From Sulfurovum sp. (lineage in GTDB: Bacteria > Campylobacterota > Campylobacteria > Campylobacterales > Sulfurovaceae), in the NCBI GenBank assembly GCA_027063305.1, contig JAMORY010000027.1, forward strand, positions 1-64,000: a stretch of 64,000 nucleotides of DNA, in the 5' to 3' direction. The notes beneath the pieces were generated by a model, which searched no databases, was not told where the DNA came from, and saw only the letters and a program-made list of their open reading frames with translations. The position numbers and the translations under genes are program-made. Within the stretch, counting starts at the first letter, position 1. Each line of letters begins with the position of its first letter. This document shows, piece after piece, positions 1 to 10,054 of the stretch.

Positions 1-122
1 CCTACTACGGCTATGAATTCGTCTCGGCAGTCCAAAACGGCAATGTCTACGGCATCCAGCCGCACCCTGAGAAGAGCCATGAGAACGGTTTGAAGATCAT
101 AAAGAATTTTATTAATTTATAG
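1..122 (+). CDS. hisH: HisH, glutamine amidotransferase subunit of imidazole glycerol phosphate synthase (3' end only)
   Basis: Reading from base 3, the last 39 residues of an ORF end at TAG 120-122. The tail contains YGIQPHPEKSHENGL, the class I amidotransferase segment holding the catalytic His and Glu of HisH (H-P-E-K-S), followed by a short C-terminal helix. HisH releases ammonia from glutamine for HisF in histidine synthesis. The next gene on the same strand is hisA, which supports the assignment. The 5' part, including the catalytic Cys, lies outside the window. Confidence 0.9.
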   Translation, partial: YYGYEFVSAVQNGNVYGIQPHPEKSHENGLKIIKNFINL

Positions 123-152
123 GAACTACTAAAAATGCAAAAAAAAATAAAA

Positions 153-232
153 GTATTGCCAAGCAATGCATACCGACACTATTCACTACTCACTATTCAC
201 TATTCACTCCATGATGCAAGGAGTGCATCATG
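153..232 (+). repeat. Composite hairpin-heptamer element, copy A, ending on the hisA start codon
   Basis: Hairpin 1 is GTATTGC (153-159), loop CAA, GCAATGC (163-169), followed by ATACC (170-174). Then come four 7-bp units at 181-208: ATTCACT, ACTCACT, ATTCACT, ATTCACT. Hairpin 2 has 9-bp arms CATGATGCA (210-218) and TGCATCATG (224-232) around the loop AGGAG. The loop is the Shine-Dalgarno sequence of hisA and the last three bases of the 3' arm are its ATG. The same layout recurs at rnr, holA and hisG. Confidence 0.85.
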
Positions 233-943
233 ATCATATTACCAGCGATCGACCTTAAAGACGGAAAAGCCGTCAGACTGACCAAAGGGCTGATGGATAC
301 GGCCAAGATCTACTCCGACGAGCCGTGGCAGGTTGCCAAACGCTTCGAAGAGCTTGGCAGCGAATGGGTACACCTTGTTGACCTTAACGGTGCTTTTGCA
401 GGACAACCCGAAAACCTTGAGCAGATCAAGAAGATCAGGGAGAACACTTCGCTTAAACTCGAACTAGGAGGCGGTATCCGTGATGAGGAGACCATCCAAA
501 TGTATCTTGAGCTTGGTATCGACAGACTCATTCTCGGCTCCATCGCGGTCAAAGACCCCGAATTCGTCAAAGCTATGGCAGCAAGATACCCTATCGTTGT
601 CGGTATCGATGCGATCGATGGTATGGTAGCGGTCGAAGGATGGGCGGAGACTTCCAATATGCAAGCGACCGATCTTGCCAAGGCCTTTGCCGACTGCGGT
701 GTGCAGGCGATCATCTGTACCGATGTCGGACGTGACGGAATGATGACAGGCGTGAACATTGACTTCACACTTGCGATCAAAGAGGCTTCAGGGCTTGAGA
801 CCATCGCCAGCGGCGGATTGAAAGATATGCATGATATTCATGCACTGATCGATGCGGGTATCGACGGCACCATCGTTGGAAAAGCCTTCTATGAAGGTAC
901 GCTTGATCTTGCTGCCGCATTTGAGGTCGCCAATGCAAAATAA
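230..943 (+). CDS. hisA: HisA, phosphoribosylformimino-5-aminoimidazole carboxamide ribotide isomerase
   Basis: A 237-residue TIM barrel starting [17 protein letters not shown]. It catalyses the Amadori-type isomerisation of ProFAR to PRFAR in histidine biosynthesis in the cytoplasm. Asp8 and Asp127 occupy the positions of the catalytic acid/base pair known from HisA, and [11 protein letters not shown] (164-174) plus IASGG form the two phosphate-binding loops of the half-barrel repeat. Length is normal. The start follows an AGGAG ribosome-binding site that lies in the loop of a perfect hairpin whose 3' arm includes the ATG, so initiation could depend on RNA structure. The gene follows hisH and overlaps prmA by 11 bp. 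Confidence 0.97.
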   Translation: MIILPAIDLKDGKAVRLTKGLMDTAKIYSDEPWQVAKRFEELGSEWVHLVDLNGAFAGQPENLEQIKKIRENTSLKLELGGGIRDEETIQMYLELGIDRLILGSIAVKDPEFVKAMAARYPIVVGIDAIDGMVAVEGWAETSNMQATDLAKAFADCGVQAIICTDVGRDGMMTGVNIDFTLAIKEASGLETIASGGLKDMHDIHALIDAGIDGTIVGKAFYEGTLDLAAAFEVANAK

Positions 944-1760
944 CTACTACGAACTGACCGTTACGCTTGACGATGCCTATGTAGACCTTATTGCCGACTA
1001 CATCATGAACCTTCATGATGAGGGGATCGAGTTTGGCAAAGGCAAACTGATCCTGCGCAGCGAGAACGATTTAACTTTCATTAAAGATGCCCTGCTAGAG
1101 TTGCAGTCCAATCTTGATGAAAAAATTCCTATGGATTTTTCACTCGAAGAGAAAGAGAATGTTGACTGGATCAAAAGCTACCAAGAGTCCATTCAGCCTA
1201 TCGAGGCAGGCAAGTTCCATATCTTTCCCAGCTGGCATGAGCCCAAAGAGGATCTTATCAACATCAAGATCGATCCGGCACTTGCATTTGGTTCGGGGCA
1301 CCATGCCACTACGTTCTCATGCTTAAGCGCTATAAGCAAGTATGTCAAAGAGGGTGACAGCGTTATCGACGTTGGATGCGGTTCGGGTATCTTGGGACTG
1401 GCAGCCAAAAAGCTTGGAGCAACCGTGGCACTCTGCGACACCGACCCTATCTCGGTAGAGAGTTGTGAAGCAAACTTCAAACTCAATGAAGAGACATTCG
1501 ACGCACTATGGGAAGGATCGGTCGATAAAGCACAAGGGCAATATGATGTCGTCATTGCCAATATCATCGCCGATGTGTTAAGATTTCTCTCAAAAGACCT
1601 TAAAACAGCGGTCAAAGAGAACGGATACTTGATCCTCTCAGGTATTTTGGATAAAAAAGAGGAACTTGTCAAAGCCTCGTTTGAGGATTTGAAACTCGAA
1701 GAACGGATACTTAAAGATGAGTGGATAACACTTGTCTATAAAAAGGAAAGTAATGGCTAA
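933..1760 (+). CDS. prmA: PrmA, ribosomal protein L11 methyltransferase
   Basis: A 275-residue class I SAM-dependent methyltransferase that trimethylates lysines and the N-terminus of ribosomal protein L11. SAM motif I is [15 protein letters not shown] (about 144-158), preceded by the PrmA signature FGSGHHATT (119-127), with ANIIA near 210 as the catalytic-loop region. The reading frame is open upstream to 852, but the ATG at 933 begins the conserved N-terminal substrate-binding domain ([14 protein letters not shown]) and overlaps the end of hisA by 11 bp, a usual coupling. Its 3' end overlaps ftsH by 8 bp, so hisA-prmA-ftsH is probably one transcript. Confidence 0.93.
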   Translation: MQNNYYELTVTLDDAYVDLIADYIMNLHDEGIEFGKGKLILRSENDLTFIKDALLELQSNLDEKIPMDFSLEEKENVDWIKSYQESIQPIEAGKFHIFPSWHEPKEDLINIKIDPALAFGSGHHATTFSCLSAISKYVKEGDSVIDVGCGSGILGLAAKKLGATVALCDTDPISVESCEANFKLNEETFDALWEGSVDKAQGQYDVVIANIIADVLRFLSKDLKTAVKENGYLILSGILDKKEELVKASFEDLKLEERILKDEWITLVYKKESNG

Positions 1761-3753
1761 TAACCAGAATAATAACAATCAAGACAATAACAATAAGAAC
1801 TTTTTCAATGACAACCCTCTGTTGGCATTTGCACTCTTCTCTATTGTTATTATCCTAATATTCAAATCATTTGTCGGTGAGACCGGCGGTGGACTGGGTA
1901 ACATGATGAATACCCAGCATGTCGCACTGACCAAACAGGTCAAGTACTCTGATATCAAAGCAAAGATCAAAGAAGGAAATGTCAAAGATGTCAAACTGAC
2001 ACCTACTAGCATCGAAGCGATAGCGGATGAGGGTGGCAGAAAGATACGCTATGTTGCATCCAATGTCCCTACCTATGACCGAGAGCTGATCCCGTTACTT
2101 GAAAAACAGCATATTCCTTACGAAGGTGTTATGGGTAACGGTTTTGTCTCCGAGCTTATCAGTATGCTTCTACCTATTCTTATCTTCTTCGCTATCTGGA
2201 TTTTCTTGGCAAAAAAGATGTCTAAAGGCATGGGAGGCGGTATTTTAGGAGCGGGGAAAGCAGACAAGCTCATTAACTCCGAAAAGCCCGATACCAAATT
2301 CGATGACGTACAAGGTGTCGAAGAGGCAAAAGACGAGGTCAAAGAGATTGTCGACTTCCTCAAATTCCCAGAACGCTACATTGAACTAGGTGCGAAGATC
2401 CCCAAAGGGGTACTGCTTGTAGGACCTCCGGGTACAGGTAAAACACTCCTTGCCAAAGCAGTTGCCGGAGAGGCGAACGTTCCGTTCTTCTCCGTAAGCG
2501 GTTCAGGCTTCATCGAGATGTTCGTCGGTGTCGGTGCCAGCCGTGTACGTGACCTTTTTGCTCAAGCGAAGAAAGAGGCACCTTCCATTATCTTTATCGA
2601 TGAGATCGATGCGATCGGTAAATCCAGAGCGTCCGGCGGTCAGATGGGTGGGAACGATGAGCGTGAACAGACACTCAACCAGCTTCTTGCAGAGATGGAT
2701 GGTTTCGGTACCGATACGCCTGTTATCGTCCTTGCCGCGACCAACCGTCCGGAAACACTCGATGCCGCACTGCTTCGTGCCGGACGTTTCGACAGACAGG
2801 TATTGGTAGATAAACCGGACTTCGAAGGTCGTCTAGCTATCTTAAAAGTTCACTCCAAGGGTGTCAAGCTCGCTCCGGACGTCGACCTTGAAGTGGTTGC
2901 AAAACAGACGGCCGGACTTGCAGGTGCGGATCTTGCGAACATCATTAACGAAGCAGCCCTTCTCGCAGGACGTCAGAACAAAAAGCAGATAGAACAAGAG
3001 GATCTGCTTGAAGCGATCGAACGCTCATTTGTCGGACTTGAGAAGAAGAACCGCAAGATCAACGAAACGGAGAAGAAGATCGTAGCATACCATGAGAGCG
3101 GTCATGCACTCATGGCTGAGCTTACAGAGGGTGCGACCCGTGTTACCAAAGTCTCTATTATTCCACGTGGACTTGGTGCACTTGGCTATACCCTTCACCT
3201 CCCTGAAGATGAAGAGCGTTTCCTCAAACAAAAACATGAACTCATCGCAGAGATCGACGTATTGCTTGGAGGGCGTGCCGCCGAAGAGGTATTCATCGGT
3301 GAGATCAGTACGGGGGCAGGAAACGACCTTGACCGTGCTACTGCTATTCTCAAAGATATGATCTCGGTTTACGGTATGACCGATGTGGCAGGGCTTATGG
3401 TTCTCTCACGTAGTCAGAACTCTTTCCTAGGTGGCGGTATGGTCAGTACCGACTACAGCGAGAAGATGGCTGAAGAGATGGATACCTATATCAAACGTAC
3501 ACTCAATGAACGCTATGCATTTGTGAAAGAAACCTTGGAAACCTACCGTGGTGCTATCGAGGGCATGACCCAAGAGCTCCTTGATGCTGAAGTGATCGAA
3601 GGGAAGACCGTTCGTAAGATTATTGCCGAATTTGAAGAAGCGAACAATATGAAGAGCCGTCTAGCTCACAAAGATAAGGTCGATACACCTAAAGAGTCAC
3701 AAGAAGAGAGATCGAACGAAACTGCAACTTCCCAAAAAGAGGATAAGGCGTAA
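1753..3753 (+). CDS. ftsH: FtsH, ATP-dependent membrane zinc metalloprotease
   Basis: A 666-residue AAA protease of the inner membrane that degrades membrane and short-lived cytoplasmic proteins. After an Asn-rich N-terminus come TM1 (about 23-40), a periplasmic domain and TM2 (about 134-153). The AAA module has Walker A GPPGTGKT (224-231), Walker [10 protein letters not shown] (280-288) and the second region of homology around 333-348. The zinc site is HESGH (447-451), with the third ligand probably in GNDLDRAT. The ATG at 1753 has AAGGAAAG just upstream and was preferred to an in-frame codon at 1732 that lacks a site. The gene ends in an acidic tail and an 11-bp stem hairpin spans its stop codon. 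Confidence 0.97.
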   Translation: MANNQNNNNQDNNNKNFFNDNPLLAFALFSIVIILIFKSFVGETGGGLGNMMNTQHVALTKQVKYSDIKAKIKEGNVKDVKLTPTSIEAIADEGGRKIRYVASNVPTYDRELIPLLEKQHIPYEGVMGNGFVSELISMLLPILIFFAIWIFLAKKMSKGMGGGILGAGKADKLINSEKPDTKFDDVQGVEEAKDEVKEIVDFLKFPERYIELGAKIPKGVLLVGPPGTGKTLLAKAVAGEANVPFFSVSGSGFIEMFVGVGASRVRDLFAQAKKEAPSIIFIDEIDAIGKSRASGGQMGGNDEREQTLNQLLAEMDGFGTDTPVIVLAATNRPETLDAALLRAGRFDRQVLVDKPDFEGRLAILKVHSKGVKLAPDVDLEVVAKQTAGLAGADLANIINEAALLAGRQNKKQIEQEDLLEAIERSFVGLEKKNRKINETEKKIVAYHESGHALMAELTEGATRVTKVSIIPRGLGALGYTLHLPEDEERFLKQKHELIAEIDVLLGGRAAEEVFIGEISTGAGNDLDRATAILKDMISVYGMTDVAGLMVLSRSQNSFLGGGMVSTDYSEKMAEEMDTYIKRTLNERYAFVKETLETYRGAIEGMTQELLDAEVIEGKTVRKIIAEFEEANNMKSRLAHKDKVDTPKESQEERSNETATSQKEDKA

Positions 3754-3766
3754 GACCTTATCCTCT
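3738..3766 (+). terminator. Hairpin spanning the ftsH stop codon, probable terminator
   Basis: Perfect 11-bp arms AGAGGATAAGG (3738-3748) and CCTTATCCTCT (3756-3766) enclose a 7-nt loop that includes the TAA stop at 3751-3753. The run after the stem (CCCATATTTTCC) is only weakly U-rich, so this may be a weak terminator or a 3' stabilising stem. A strong promoter for leuA follows within 35 bp. Confidence 0.6.
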
Positions 3767-3796
3767 CCCATATTTTCCAAACAATAATTTTTCTCC

Positions 3797-3825
3797 TTGA
3801 CTTCATTTCCTCTTTTTGTTATAAT
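3797..3825 (+). promoter_or_regulatory. Sigma70-type promoter of the leuA leader
   Basis: TTGACT (3797-3802), a 17-bp spacer ending in TGT, and TATAAT (3820-3825). This is a near-consensus housekeeping promoter, unusually good for this lineage where the -35 is often weak. Transcription would start near 3832, just ahead of the leader ORF ribosome-binding site GGAG (3838-3841). Confidence 0.8.
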
Positions 3826-3848
3826 CTGTCAAAAACAGGAGTAGCCAC

Positions 3849-3920
3849 ATGAAAACAACCATTCACGCCCATACTATTTTCAAGCAAGACAGTTCTCTCC
3901 TGCTGCTCCTTTCTCTCTAA
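3849..3920 (+). CDS. leuL: Leucine-rich leader peptide of leuA (candidate attenuator peptide)
   Basis: A 23-codon ORF, ATG 3849, stop TAA 3918-3920, with a good ribosome-binding site (CAGGAG, 7-8 nt upstream). Six of its last seven sense codons are Leu: five in a row (CTC CTG CTG CTC CTT, 3897-3911), one Ser, then CTC. It lies between a near-consensus promoter and leuA, the first committed enzyme of leucine synthesis. This is the layout of ribosome-stalling leader peptides such as leuL of enterobacteria. The symbol is by analogy. Function is inferred from codon content and position; the peptide itself needs no activity. Confidence 0.82.
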   Translation: MKTTIHAHTIFKQDSSLLLLLSL

Positions 3921-4060
3921 TCGTCTAACGATCCACTTTTTCAAACACAAAACCACGCGATTCTAATACCCCTAACCAAGTTTTAGGTAAAATTAGACAA
4001 CCATTACGCAATGCCACAGAGTAAAGGCTGCGCTAACGCTGTGTTCTCTCTGCTGGAGAG
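3921..4060 (+). promoter_or_regulatory. Candidate attenuation region with competing stems upstream of leuA
   Basis: Directly after the leader stop codon, GTCTAA (3923-3928) can pair with TTAGAC (3993-3998). That same 3' segment can instead close a hairpin made of TCTAAT (3962-3967)/ATTAGA (3992-3997) and CCTAA (3971-3975)/TTAGG (3983-3987). A ribosome stalled on the Leu codons would cover the first segment and favour the second hairpin. Further down, CACAG (4015-4019)/CTGTG (4039-4043) and CTCTC (4046-4050)/GAGAG (4056-4060) form other stems. No classic U-run follows any of them, so the switch may act on translation or on Rho access rather than intrinsic termination. Confidence 0.5.
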
Positions 4061-4111
4061 TGCATAAGATTTATTTCGCTAAAGCGTTTTGATACAATTG
4101 AAGGTAATACT

Positions 4112-5662
4112 ATGAGTACAGAAACCATTAAAATATTCGACACGACATTAAGAGACGGTGAGCAGAGCCCGGGCGCTTCCATGAACACCGAAGAGAAGAT
4201 CCAGATCGCCGCACAGTTGGAGCGTTTGGGAGTAGATATCATCGAGGCTGGATTTGCTGCTGCAAGCCCGGGAGATTTCGATGCCATCGACAAGATCGCT
4301 CAAAGAGTACAGAACTCGACTGTCTGTTCCCTTGCCCGTGCCATCGACTCTGACGTCAAAGCCGCAGGAGAAGCCATTGCCAAAGCGAACATGAAGCGTA
4401 TCCATACCTTCATTGCCACCAGTCCCATCCATATGGAGTACAAGCTTAAGATGAAACCTGACGAGGTCATCAAGCGTGCGGTACGTGCAGTCGAGTATGC
4501 ACGCACGTTCGTTGATGATGTCGAATTCAGCTGTGAAGATGCAGGGCGCTCGGACATCGGCTTTATGAAAGAGATCTCTGATGCTGTCATTGACGCAGGT
4601 GCGACCACCATCAACCTGCCCGATACCGTAGGGTTCAGACTTCCTTTCGAGATCGGTGCGATGGTTAAAGAGATGAGCGAGTATGTCAAAGGCAGAGCCA
4701 TCATCTCCGTGCATAACCATAATGACTTGGGATTAGGGGTTGCCAACTCACTCGAAGCCATCATCAACGGTGCAAGACAGGTAGAGTGTACCATCAACGG
4801 TTTGGGTGAACGTGCAGGAAATGCCGCCTTAGAAGAGATCGTTATGGCACTTAAGACCAGAAGCGACGTCTTTAAGGATTTTAAAACCAACATCAACACC
4901 AAAGAGATCTATCCGGCAAGCCGTTTGATCGCCACCATCACAGGCATCGAACCGCAACCGAACAAAGCGATTGTCGGGAAAAATGCCTTTGCACATGAGA
5001 GCGGTATCCACCAAGACGGTATGTTGAAGAACAAAGAAACCTACGAGATCATCCGTCCTGAAGATATCGGGTTGGATATGACAGATACCTTGGTCTTGGG
5101 AAAACACTCGGGGCGTGCCGCGTTCAAAGACAAGTTGGCAAAACTCGGCTTTACGTTGGATGATGATGCCTTGAACGCTTCATTTGAGCGCTTCAAGATC
5201 TTAGCTGACCGTAAGAAAGAGATCTACGATGATGACTTAAGAGCCTTGGTTACTAATGAAATGACCAAAGCAACACAAGTCTATGAGATCGTCTCATTAC
5301 AATTGATGGACTGCTCCAACGGTGTTCCAAGTGCTGCTGTGCGCATTAAAAAAGAGGATGGCGAGGTGATGGATGCAAGTATCGGTGAGGGTACCATCGA
5401 TGCAGTATTCAAGACCATTGACCGTATTACAGGCTATCAGGGACAGTTGGAAGATTATAAGGTCAAGTCCGTCTCCGAAGGAAAAGATGCTTTAGCGAAC
5501 GTTACAGTCAAAGTCTCCTTCAACGGTGAACCTGCCGTTATCGGACATGGACTCAATATCGATACTATGCTTGCAAGTGCCAGAGCCTATCTTGGCGCAT
5601 TGAACAGTTATTTGAGTATGGAGGGGAAATTGAAAGAGAGACCTAAGAAGGTAAGCTTATAA
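4112..5662 (+). CDS. leuA: LeuA, 2-isopropylmalate synthase
   Basis: A 516-residue enzyme condensing acetyl-CoA with 2-oxoisovalerate, the committed step of leucine biosynthesis. The N-terminal HMGL-like TIM barrel carries [16 protein letters not shown] (9-24) and the metal-binding HNHNDLGLG (201-209). A linker (about 330-380) leads to the C-terminal LeuA dimerisation/regulatory domain, which binds leucine in feedback-inhibited family members. Length matches the family. The start follows AAGG at 4101-4104. Expression is probably controlled twice: by the leucine leader upstream and by feedback on the enzyme. No other leu gene follows; the next gene is on the opposite strand. Confidence 0.96.
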   Translation: MSTETIKIFDTTLRDGEQSPGASMNTEEKIQIAAQLERLGVDIIEAGFAAASPGDFDAIDKIAQRVQNSTVCSLARAIDSDVKAAGEAIAKANMKRIHTFIATSPIHMEYKLKMKPDEVIKRAVRAVEYARTFVDDVEFSCEDAGRSDIGFMKEISDAVIDAGATTINLPDTVGFRLPFEIGAMVKEMSEYVKGRAIISVHNHNDLGLGVANSLEAIINGARQVECTINGLGERAGNAALEEIVMALKTRSDVFKDFKTNINTKEIYPASRLIATITGIEPQPNKAIVGKNAFAHESGIHQDGMLKNKETYEIIRPEDIGLDMTDTLVLGKHSGRAAFKDKLAKLGFTLDDDALNASFERFKILADRKKEIYDDDLRALVTNEMTKATQVYEIVSLQLMDCSNGVPSAAVRIKKEDGEVMDASIGEGTIDAVFKTIDRITGYQGQLEDYKVKSVSEGKDALANVTVKVSFNGEPAVIGHGLNIDTMLASARAYLGALNSYLSMEGKLKERPKKVSL

Positions 5663-5672
5663 AATAGTGCCC

Positions 5673-5820
5673 GTAGGGGCAACCCTTATGGTTGCTCTTG
5701 CATCAAAAGAATCTTGCACTTTTAAAGGGTAACCACAGGGGTTAAGCCTTCGGTGGTCTCTCACTCTGTTCGATACATCACCTTCGGTTCCAACCCTACG
5801 AATGTGAAACTATTCACATT
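5673..5820. repeat. Intergenic palindromic region between leuA and serS
   Basis: The convergent leuA/serS gap holds a GTAGGG (5673-5678) ... CCCTAC (5794-5799) inverted pair that encloses smaller stems, such as GCAACC (5679-5684)/GGTTGC (5690-5695). It is followed by a perfect 8-bp hairpin AATGTGAA (5801-5808), loop ACTA, TTCACATT (5813-5820). The latter is the best candidate for a bidirectional transcription end, though it lacks a strong T-run. The GTAGG...CCTAC ends resemble the repeat at 59011-59090. No ORF is seen. Confidence 0.5.
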
Positions 5821-5833
5821 TGCTTAACAGGTT

Positions 5834-7078
5834 TCACATATATTTCTTCAACACTTCAGGAATTTCAATACTCCCGTCTTCATTCTGATAATTCTCCATA
5901 ATGGCTATCAGCGTACGCCCAACCGCCAATGCAGAACCGTTGAGTGTATGTACCAGCCTGTTCTTCTTTCCGTCTTTAAAACGGATCTTGGCACGACGTG
6001 CTTGGAAATCTCTGGTATTGGAGATAGAAGAGATCTCACGGTATTTGTTCTGCCCCGGAAGCCACACTTCAAGGTCAATGGTCTTTGCCGCCGAGAAACC
6101 AAGGTCTCCACCACAAAGCTCTACCACTCTATGTGGCAACCCAAGCGCAGTCAAGATATCTGAAGCATTCTGTACCATCATCTCAAACACTTCGTCACTT
6201 CTTTCAGGATGGGCGATGGCAACCATCTCCACCTTGTCAAACTGATGCTGTCTGATCATCCCGCGTGTATCACGGCCGGCACTTCCCGCCTCTTTTCTGA
6301 AACATGGCGTATAACCGGTCATGAGTACCGGAAGTACGCTCTCTTTGAGGATCTCATCATTGTAGAGGTTGGTCAACGGCACTTCCGCAGTCGGAATGAG
6401 GTAAAGGTCTTCATCTTCAATTTTAAATAGATCATCCTCAAACTTTGGAAGCTGTCCCGTTCCCTGAAGCATCTGTGCATTGTTCATAAACGGCACACAA
6501 AGCTCCTCAAAGCCCTTCTCTCTGTTAGTATCAAGAAAGAAGTTAATAAGCGCTCTCTCAAGCCTTGCAGCTTCACCGCGGAGTACGGAGAAACGACTCT
6601 TGGCAAGTTTTACCCCACGCTCGAAATCGATCCATCCGTTCTTCTCCGCCAATGCCCAGTGTTCAAGTGGTTCAAAATCAAATGCTCTTGGCTCCAAGAC
6701 TTTACGAAGCTCGACGTTATCATCTTCATCCTCACCTTCAGGTACAGAGTCATCAGGAAAGTTAGGGATCGCCAATGCCACTTCATAAAGTGCCGCTTCT
6801 GCCTCTCTAGCCTTCTCCTGCAAAGGAACCATCGCCTCTTTATTGGCATCGACCTTTGCTTTAAGCTCGGCAATATCCTTCCCCTCACGCTTATACTGCC
6901 CAAAGAGCTTCGACATACTGTTCTGCTCCGCTTTCGCCGCTTCAAGCGCCGCATTGGCCTCTTTAAGTTCGGCAAAAAGTGTTTTGAGTTTTTCCAGTGT
7001 CTGTGCATCGACACCTTTTTTCTGAAGCTTGGCACTCGCCTCTTCAAAATTGTTCTGTAAATATTTAAGATCGATCAT
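5834..7078 (-). CDS. serS: SerS, seryl-tRNA synthetase
   Basis: A 414-residue class II aminoacyl-tRNA synthetase charging tRNA-Ser. The N-terminal 100 residues form the Lys/Glu/Ala-rich antiparallel coiled coil that reaches the long variable arm of tRNA-Ser. The catalytic domain has TAEVPLTN (230-237), motif 2 from [18 protein letters not shown] (256-273) to HQFDKVE, and motif 3 [19 protein letters not shown] near the C-terminus. Length is typical. Convergent with leuA. No strong ribosome-binding site precedes the ATG; AGG lies rather far upstream. Confidence 0.96.
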   Translation of the reverse strand: MIDLKYLQNNFEEASAKLQKKGVDAQTLEKLKTLFAELKEANAALEAAKAEQNSMSKLFGQYKREGKDIAELKAKVDANKEAMVPLQEKAREAEAALYEVALAIPNFPDDSVPEGEDEDDNVELRKVLEPRAFDFEPLEHWALAEKNGWIDFERGVKLAKSRFSVLRGEAARLERALINFFLDTNREKGFEELCVPFMNNAQMLQGTGQLPKFEDDLFKIEDEDLYLIPTAEVPLTNLYNDEILKESVLPVLMTGYTPCFRKEAGSAGRDTRGMIRQHQFDKVEMVAIAHPERSDEVFEMMVQNASDILTALGLPHRVVELCGGDLGFSAAKTIDLEVWLPGQNKYREISSISNTRDFQARRAKIRFKDGKKNRLVHTLNGSALAVGRTLIAIMENYQNEDGSIEIPEVLKKYM

Positions 7079-7115
7079 AATGAATGTACCTAGAAGTAAA
7101 ATGTTTGTTTATGGA

Positions 7116-7121
7116 ATTATA
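7116..7121 (-). promoter_or_regulatory. Probable -10 element of serS
   Basis: On the minus strand TATAAT lies 38 bp before the serS ATG, in an AT-rich context without an obvious -35, as is common in Campylobacterota promoters. Confidence 0.45.
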
Positions 7122-7176
7122 GTGGAAAGATAATTAGGTTTGGCAGTGGAGAAAGAATTCTCCATGCCATAAAGTA

Positions 7177-10026
7177 TTAATATGAAGAAACACCAGAGAA
7201 CTCTGGGCTTACCAAAATTCTATCTACTGCAATTGAACATTGATCTGCTGCAGTATCATTTGTAACATTCAGGTCAACATACCCTACTATATTATCACAA
7301 TCTCTTGCATCATGCAAGTTACTCCAATCAATAATACCATTAACAGTACATGTACCTACCGGAGTAAATGAGAAATGTCCATTCTGATACCATTCTGGAG
7401 CTTTTTCATGTTCTATATGGAAACGAACAATTGCATTTGACGCAACCATGTACGAATCAGCAGATAAAAGTCCATTACCTCTTAGTGTATGCTTAATTGC
7501 CTCACCTATACGTCCAGTATGATTATTATCTGCTTGGAATCCAGTTAAATTTACCCAGACCATAATATCTTTTCCAGTTAAATGGTAATCATATTCAAAC
7601 TCAATGAAAGCATGACCAGTCTCATCCAACTGATACTGATTTGCTTTCATGTTACCGACATATTCTCTTCCATCATTACTACATAGGTCTTGTCTATTAT
7701 TGTGCCCAACAGCAAAATAGAGATCTCTTCTATCATCACCATAGTAGTCGTCAACCAAAGAGAGCGTATCACTACCGTTCGATGACTCAATATCCCATTT
7801 TCCTAAAGCTTCATATACATATCCTGCTCCGAACAATACAAGTTTATCATTCGAAAGGTCAATATATTGAAAGATATCTGTATCATCAGATGTAAACTGT
7901 GCTTTATTGTCATCGATCGACTCAAGTGTACCTAAACTATCATTTGCACCATGCCAAAGGCGAGGAGAGGTCTCTGTTCTTTCACTATCTGTACTACTTC
8001 CGTCTACAGCATACTCGACCATACTTCCTGTTGAAATATATGGTCGTGTATTGACTGCGTTATTATAAGCATCTGTGACCGTAACAACGAATTTCTCTAT
8101 ATATTTTGCAGTATCACTGTTTTGTTCTACCCCTGCATAAGAGATACTGAGTGCTGTTGGAGGTCCAGAAAAGACGACAATATTGATTACTTTCGTTAAA
8201 GTTTGCACTTCTCCGTTTCCATCCGTGAACTCGATAGTGATCTCGATTGGTAAAAGACCAGAAAGTGTCGTTGTCTGCACAAGGAATGATTTACTATTGG
8301 TTGCATTCTCATCATCAAATGTAATACTATCGGCCAATGCACCATTATTCTTAGTATCGATCAACTGACCAATAGAACTATTTTTGGTTGTGATCGTAAT
8401 CTTACTGATATCCTCGCTATCAACCAATTCATCTTGATCATCCTTAAGGTAGATCGCAAATGTTTTAAACATATTCAATCCCATTGTCTGATCACCATCC
8501 GTACTTGATACACTCAAGAGATAGTTTGCAGGAACATAATCAGATGTAAGATCGTAAATTACAGTAATACTCTCTTGTTGCGTAGGGTTACTTTCATGAT
8601 AGAACATAAAGGTTGTATTCAGGTCATCTGTATCGACCAGTGCTTGAAGATCCTGTGGCCCAGTATAGTTAAAGACCGCTTTACCATCACTTCCAACTGG
8701 AACCGTATACTCTGCAAAACTTCCGATATCTACACCGTCTAAAACTTTATCTGGCAAAGAGACTCTAACATTCCCACTCGTATATGGGTTATTGGTTCCT
8801 TCTTCAAATACTTCAACCTCCATGATCACATTCTGATTATTCTGCGTAAGGTTGATCTCTCTATATGCATTCATAACAACAACAATTGGTTTCGGTGCAG
8901 TTACATCAATCTTTTTAAATTGAATCGTGATATCTTTGACGATCCTTGTACCACTTTCATTGATCATTGAAACCTCTACTGTTGTTTCATTCCCATCAAC
9001 TGCTGCAATATTTTCCGGTGCTCTATATGTAAAAAGTGCATGCCCACTTTGATCTGTTGTTACACGTGACGCACTGATAATAGAACCGTATTCCACACCT
9101 GAGACTGCAGAAATCGCTACCTCTACACCCTCTACACCGATACCATAACTATCGACCACATCTGCAGATATCGTTTTCAATTCACTGTCATAACTTACTA
9201 CTAGCGGTGATGTTAGGTTCGTTAGTTCATAGTCATCCGTTGCTGTAATATTATCTGCATTAAACTCTAGAACAACATTTTGCGTGTAAATCGTTCCGTT
9301 TCGCTCCATGGTAAACGTGATCGGTGTCGATGTTCCCTGTGCAGGAAGAATGGAAGGGGAAAGATAATCAAAGACAGCATAACCATCATCACCTGTTACC
9401 TGGATTGGCTTTGAAATGTACCCGTATTTACTATCGAAAACCTGTAATGCAACCTCCTGACCACTGACAGCATAACCGTCTGAGACCACTTGTAGTTTAA
9501 TATCATAATGTGTATCGGGTCTGGTCACGGAAAGTGGTGTTGTTACATTATAGAATCCATTACTAGGAGCTGGCTCTGTCGTACCATCATCTGTTGTTTG
9601 ATCAGATACTGCTGTAAACATTCTTTCATCGATCTGACCATCTTTCTCTGTAGTCTGCAATGCGCTGAATGTATATACCTCGTTTGTACAGTTTGCATCA
9701 CGTTCTCCCGTAATTACAAGCTGTACATAGGTTCCTTTCTCTCCATCAAGTACAATACTATCCGGGGTATATAGCACATTACTCAATGTACACCCTGCTA
9801 CAGTTAGGTTAAAATGATCAAGGGTCACTTTATAGGAACTATCCACCTCTTTTGTAAAGGTTAGACTTACACTAAAGTTATCCCCTGAAACTTGCATCTC
9901 AGAAAGTTTTATGTCTGTAATAAGGCTTCCGGTATCACTTGTGTCGTCAACCTTACTGTTACTTCCACACCCTGAAATCACCAATGCCATCATCAGTGAC
10001 AGCATTGCTAAAAGATATCGCTTCAT
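7177..10026 (-). CDS. Large surface lipoprotein with tandem Ig-like (bacterial Ig / invasin-type) domains
   Basis: A 949-residue protein with signal sequence MKRYLLAMLSLMMALVISGC and a lipobox ending at Cys20. After an N-terminal beta-rich domain (about 35-145, with a Cys pair), repeated 100-115-residue modules share the pattern V(S/T)D.YG..V.G..V.....G.I.....T...G.A.F.Y..P, as in Big-1/invasin-like Ig folds. At least three are clear between about 160 and 480, with related modules to about 650. A distinct C-terminal domain (about 700-949) has five Cys and is Asp/Gly/Asn-rich. It is probably outer-membrane-anchored and exposed, perhaps in adhesion or matrix contact. Base composition looks more AT-rich than neighbours. 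It lies 28 bp downstream of the OMP gene on the same strand. The exact role is unknown. Confidence 0.8.
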   Translation of the reverse strand: MKRYLLAMLSLMMALVISGCGSNSKVDDTSDTGSLITDIKLSEMQVSGDNFSVSLTFTKEVDSSYKVTLDHFNLTVAGCTLSNVLYTPDSIVLDGEKGTYVQLVITGERDANCTNEVYTFSALQTTEKDGQIDERMFTAVSDQTTDDGTTEPAPSNGFYNVTTPLSVTRPDTHYDIKLQVVSDGYAVSGQEVALQVFDSKYGYISKPIQVTGDDGYAVFDYLSPSILPAQGTSTPITFTMERNGTIYTQNVVLEFNADNITATDDYELTNLTSPLVVSYDSELKTISADVVDSYGIGVEGVEVAISAVSGVEYGSIISASRVTTDQSGHALFTYRAPENIAAVDGNETTVEVSMINESGTRIVKDITIQFKKIDVTAPKPIVVVMNAYREINLTQNNQNVIMEVEVFEEGTNNPYTSGNVRVSLPDKVLDGVDIGSFAEYTVPVGSDGKAVFNYTGPQDLQALVDTDDLNTTFMFYHESNPTQQESITVIYDLTSDYVPANYLLSVSSTDGDQTMGLNMFKTFAIYLKDDQDELVDSEDISKITITTKNSSIGQLIDTKNNGALADSITFDDENATNSKSFLVQTTTLSGLLPIEITIEFTDGNGEVQTLTKVINIVVFSGPPTALSISYAGVEQNSDTAKYIEKFVVTVTDAYNNAVNTRPYISTGSMVEYAVDGSSTDSERTETSPRLWHGANDSLGTLESIDDNKAQFTSDDTDIFQYIDLSNDKLVLFGAGYVYEALGKWDIESSNGSDTLSLVDDYYGDDRRDLYFAVGHNNRQDLCSNDGREYVGNMKANQYQLDETGHAFIEFEYDYHLTGKDIMVWVNLTGFQADNNHTGRIGEAIKHTLRGNGLLSADSYMVASNAIVRFHIEHEKAPEWYQNGHFSFTPVGTCTVNGIIDWSNLHDARDCDNIVGYVDLNVTNDTAADQCSIAVDRILVSPEFSGVSSY

Positions 10027-10054
10027 TCTTCTCTTCCTTTTTTATTGCAATAGA

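Noticed and set aside
3921-4111. T-box or other riboswitch before leuA
   Set aside because: No T-box consensus or known riboswitch core was seen, and T-boxes are mainly in Gram-positives. The Leu-rich ORF explains the region better.
4148-4902. Long minus-strand ORFs inside leuA
   Set aside because: They are shadows of a confidently assigned gene, with no SD and no recognisable product.
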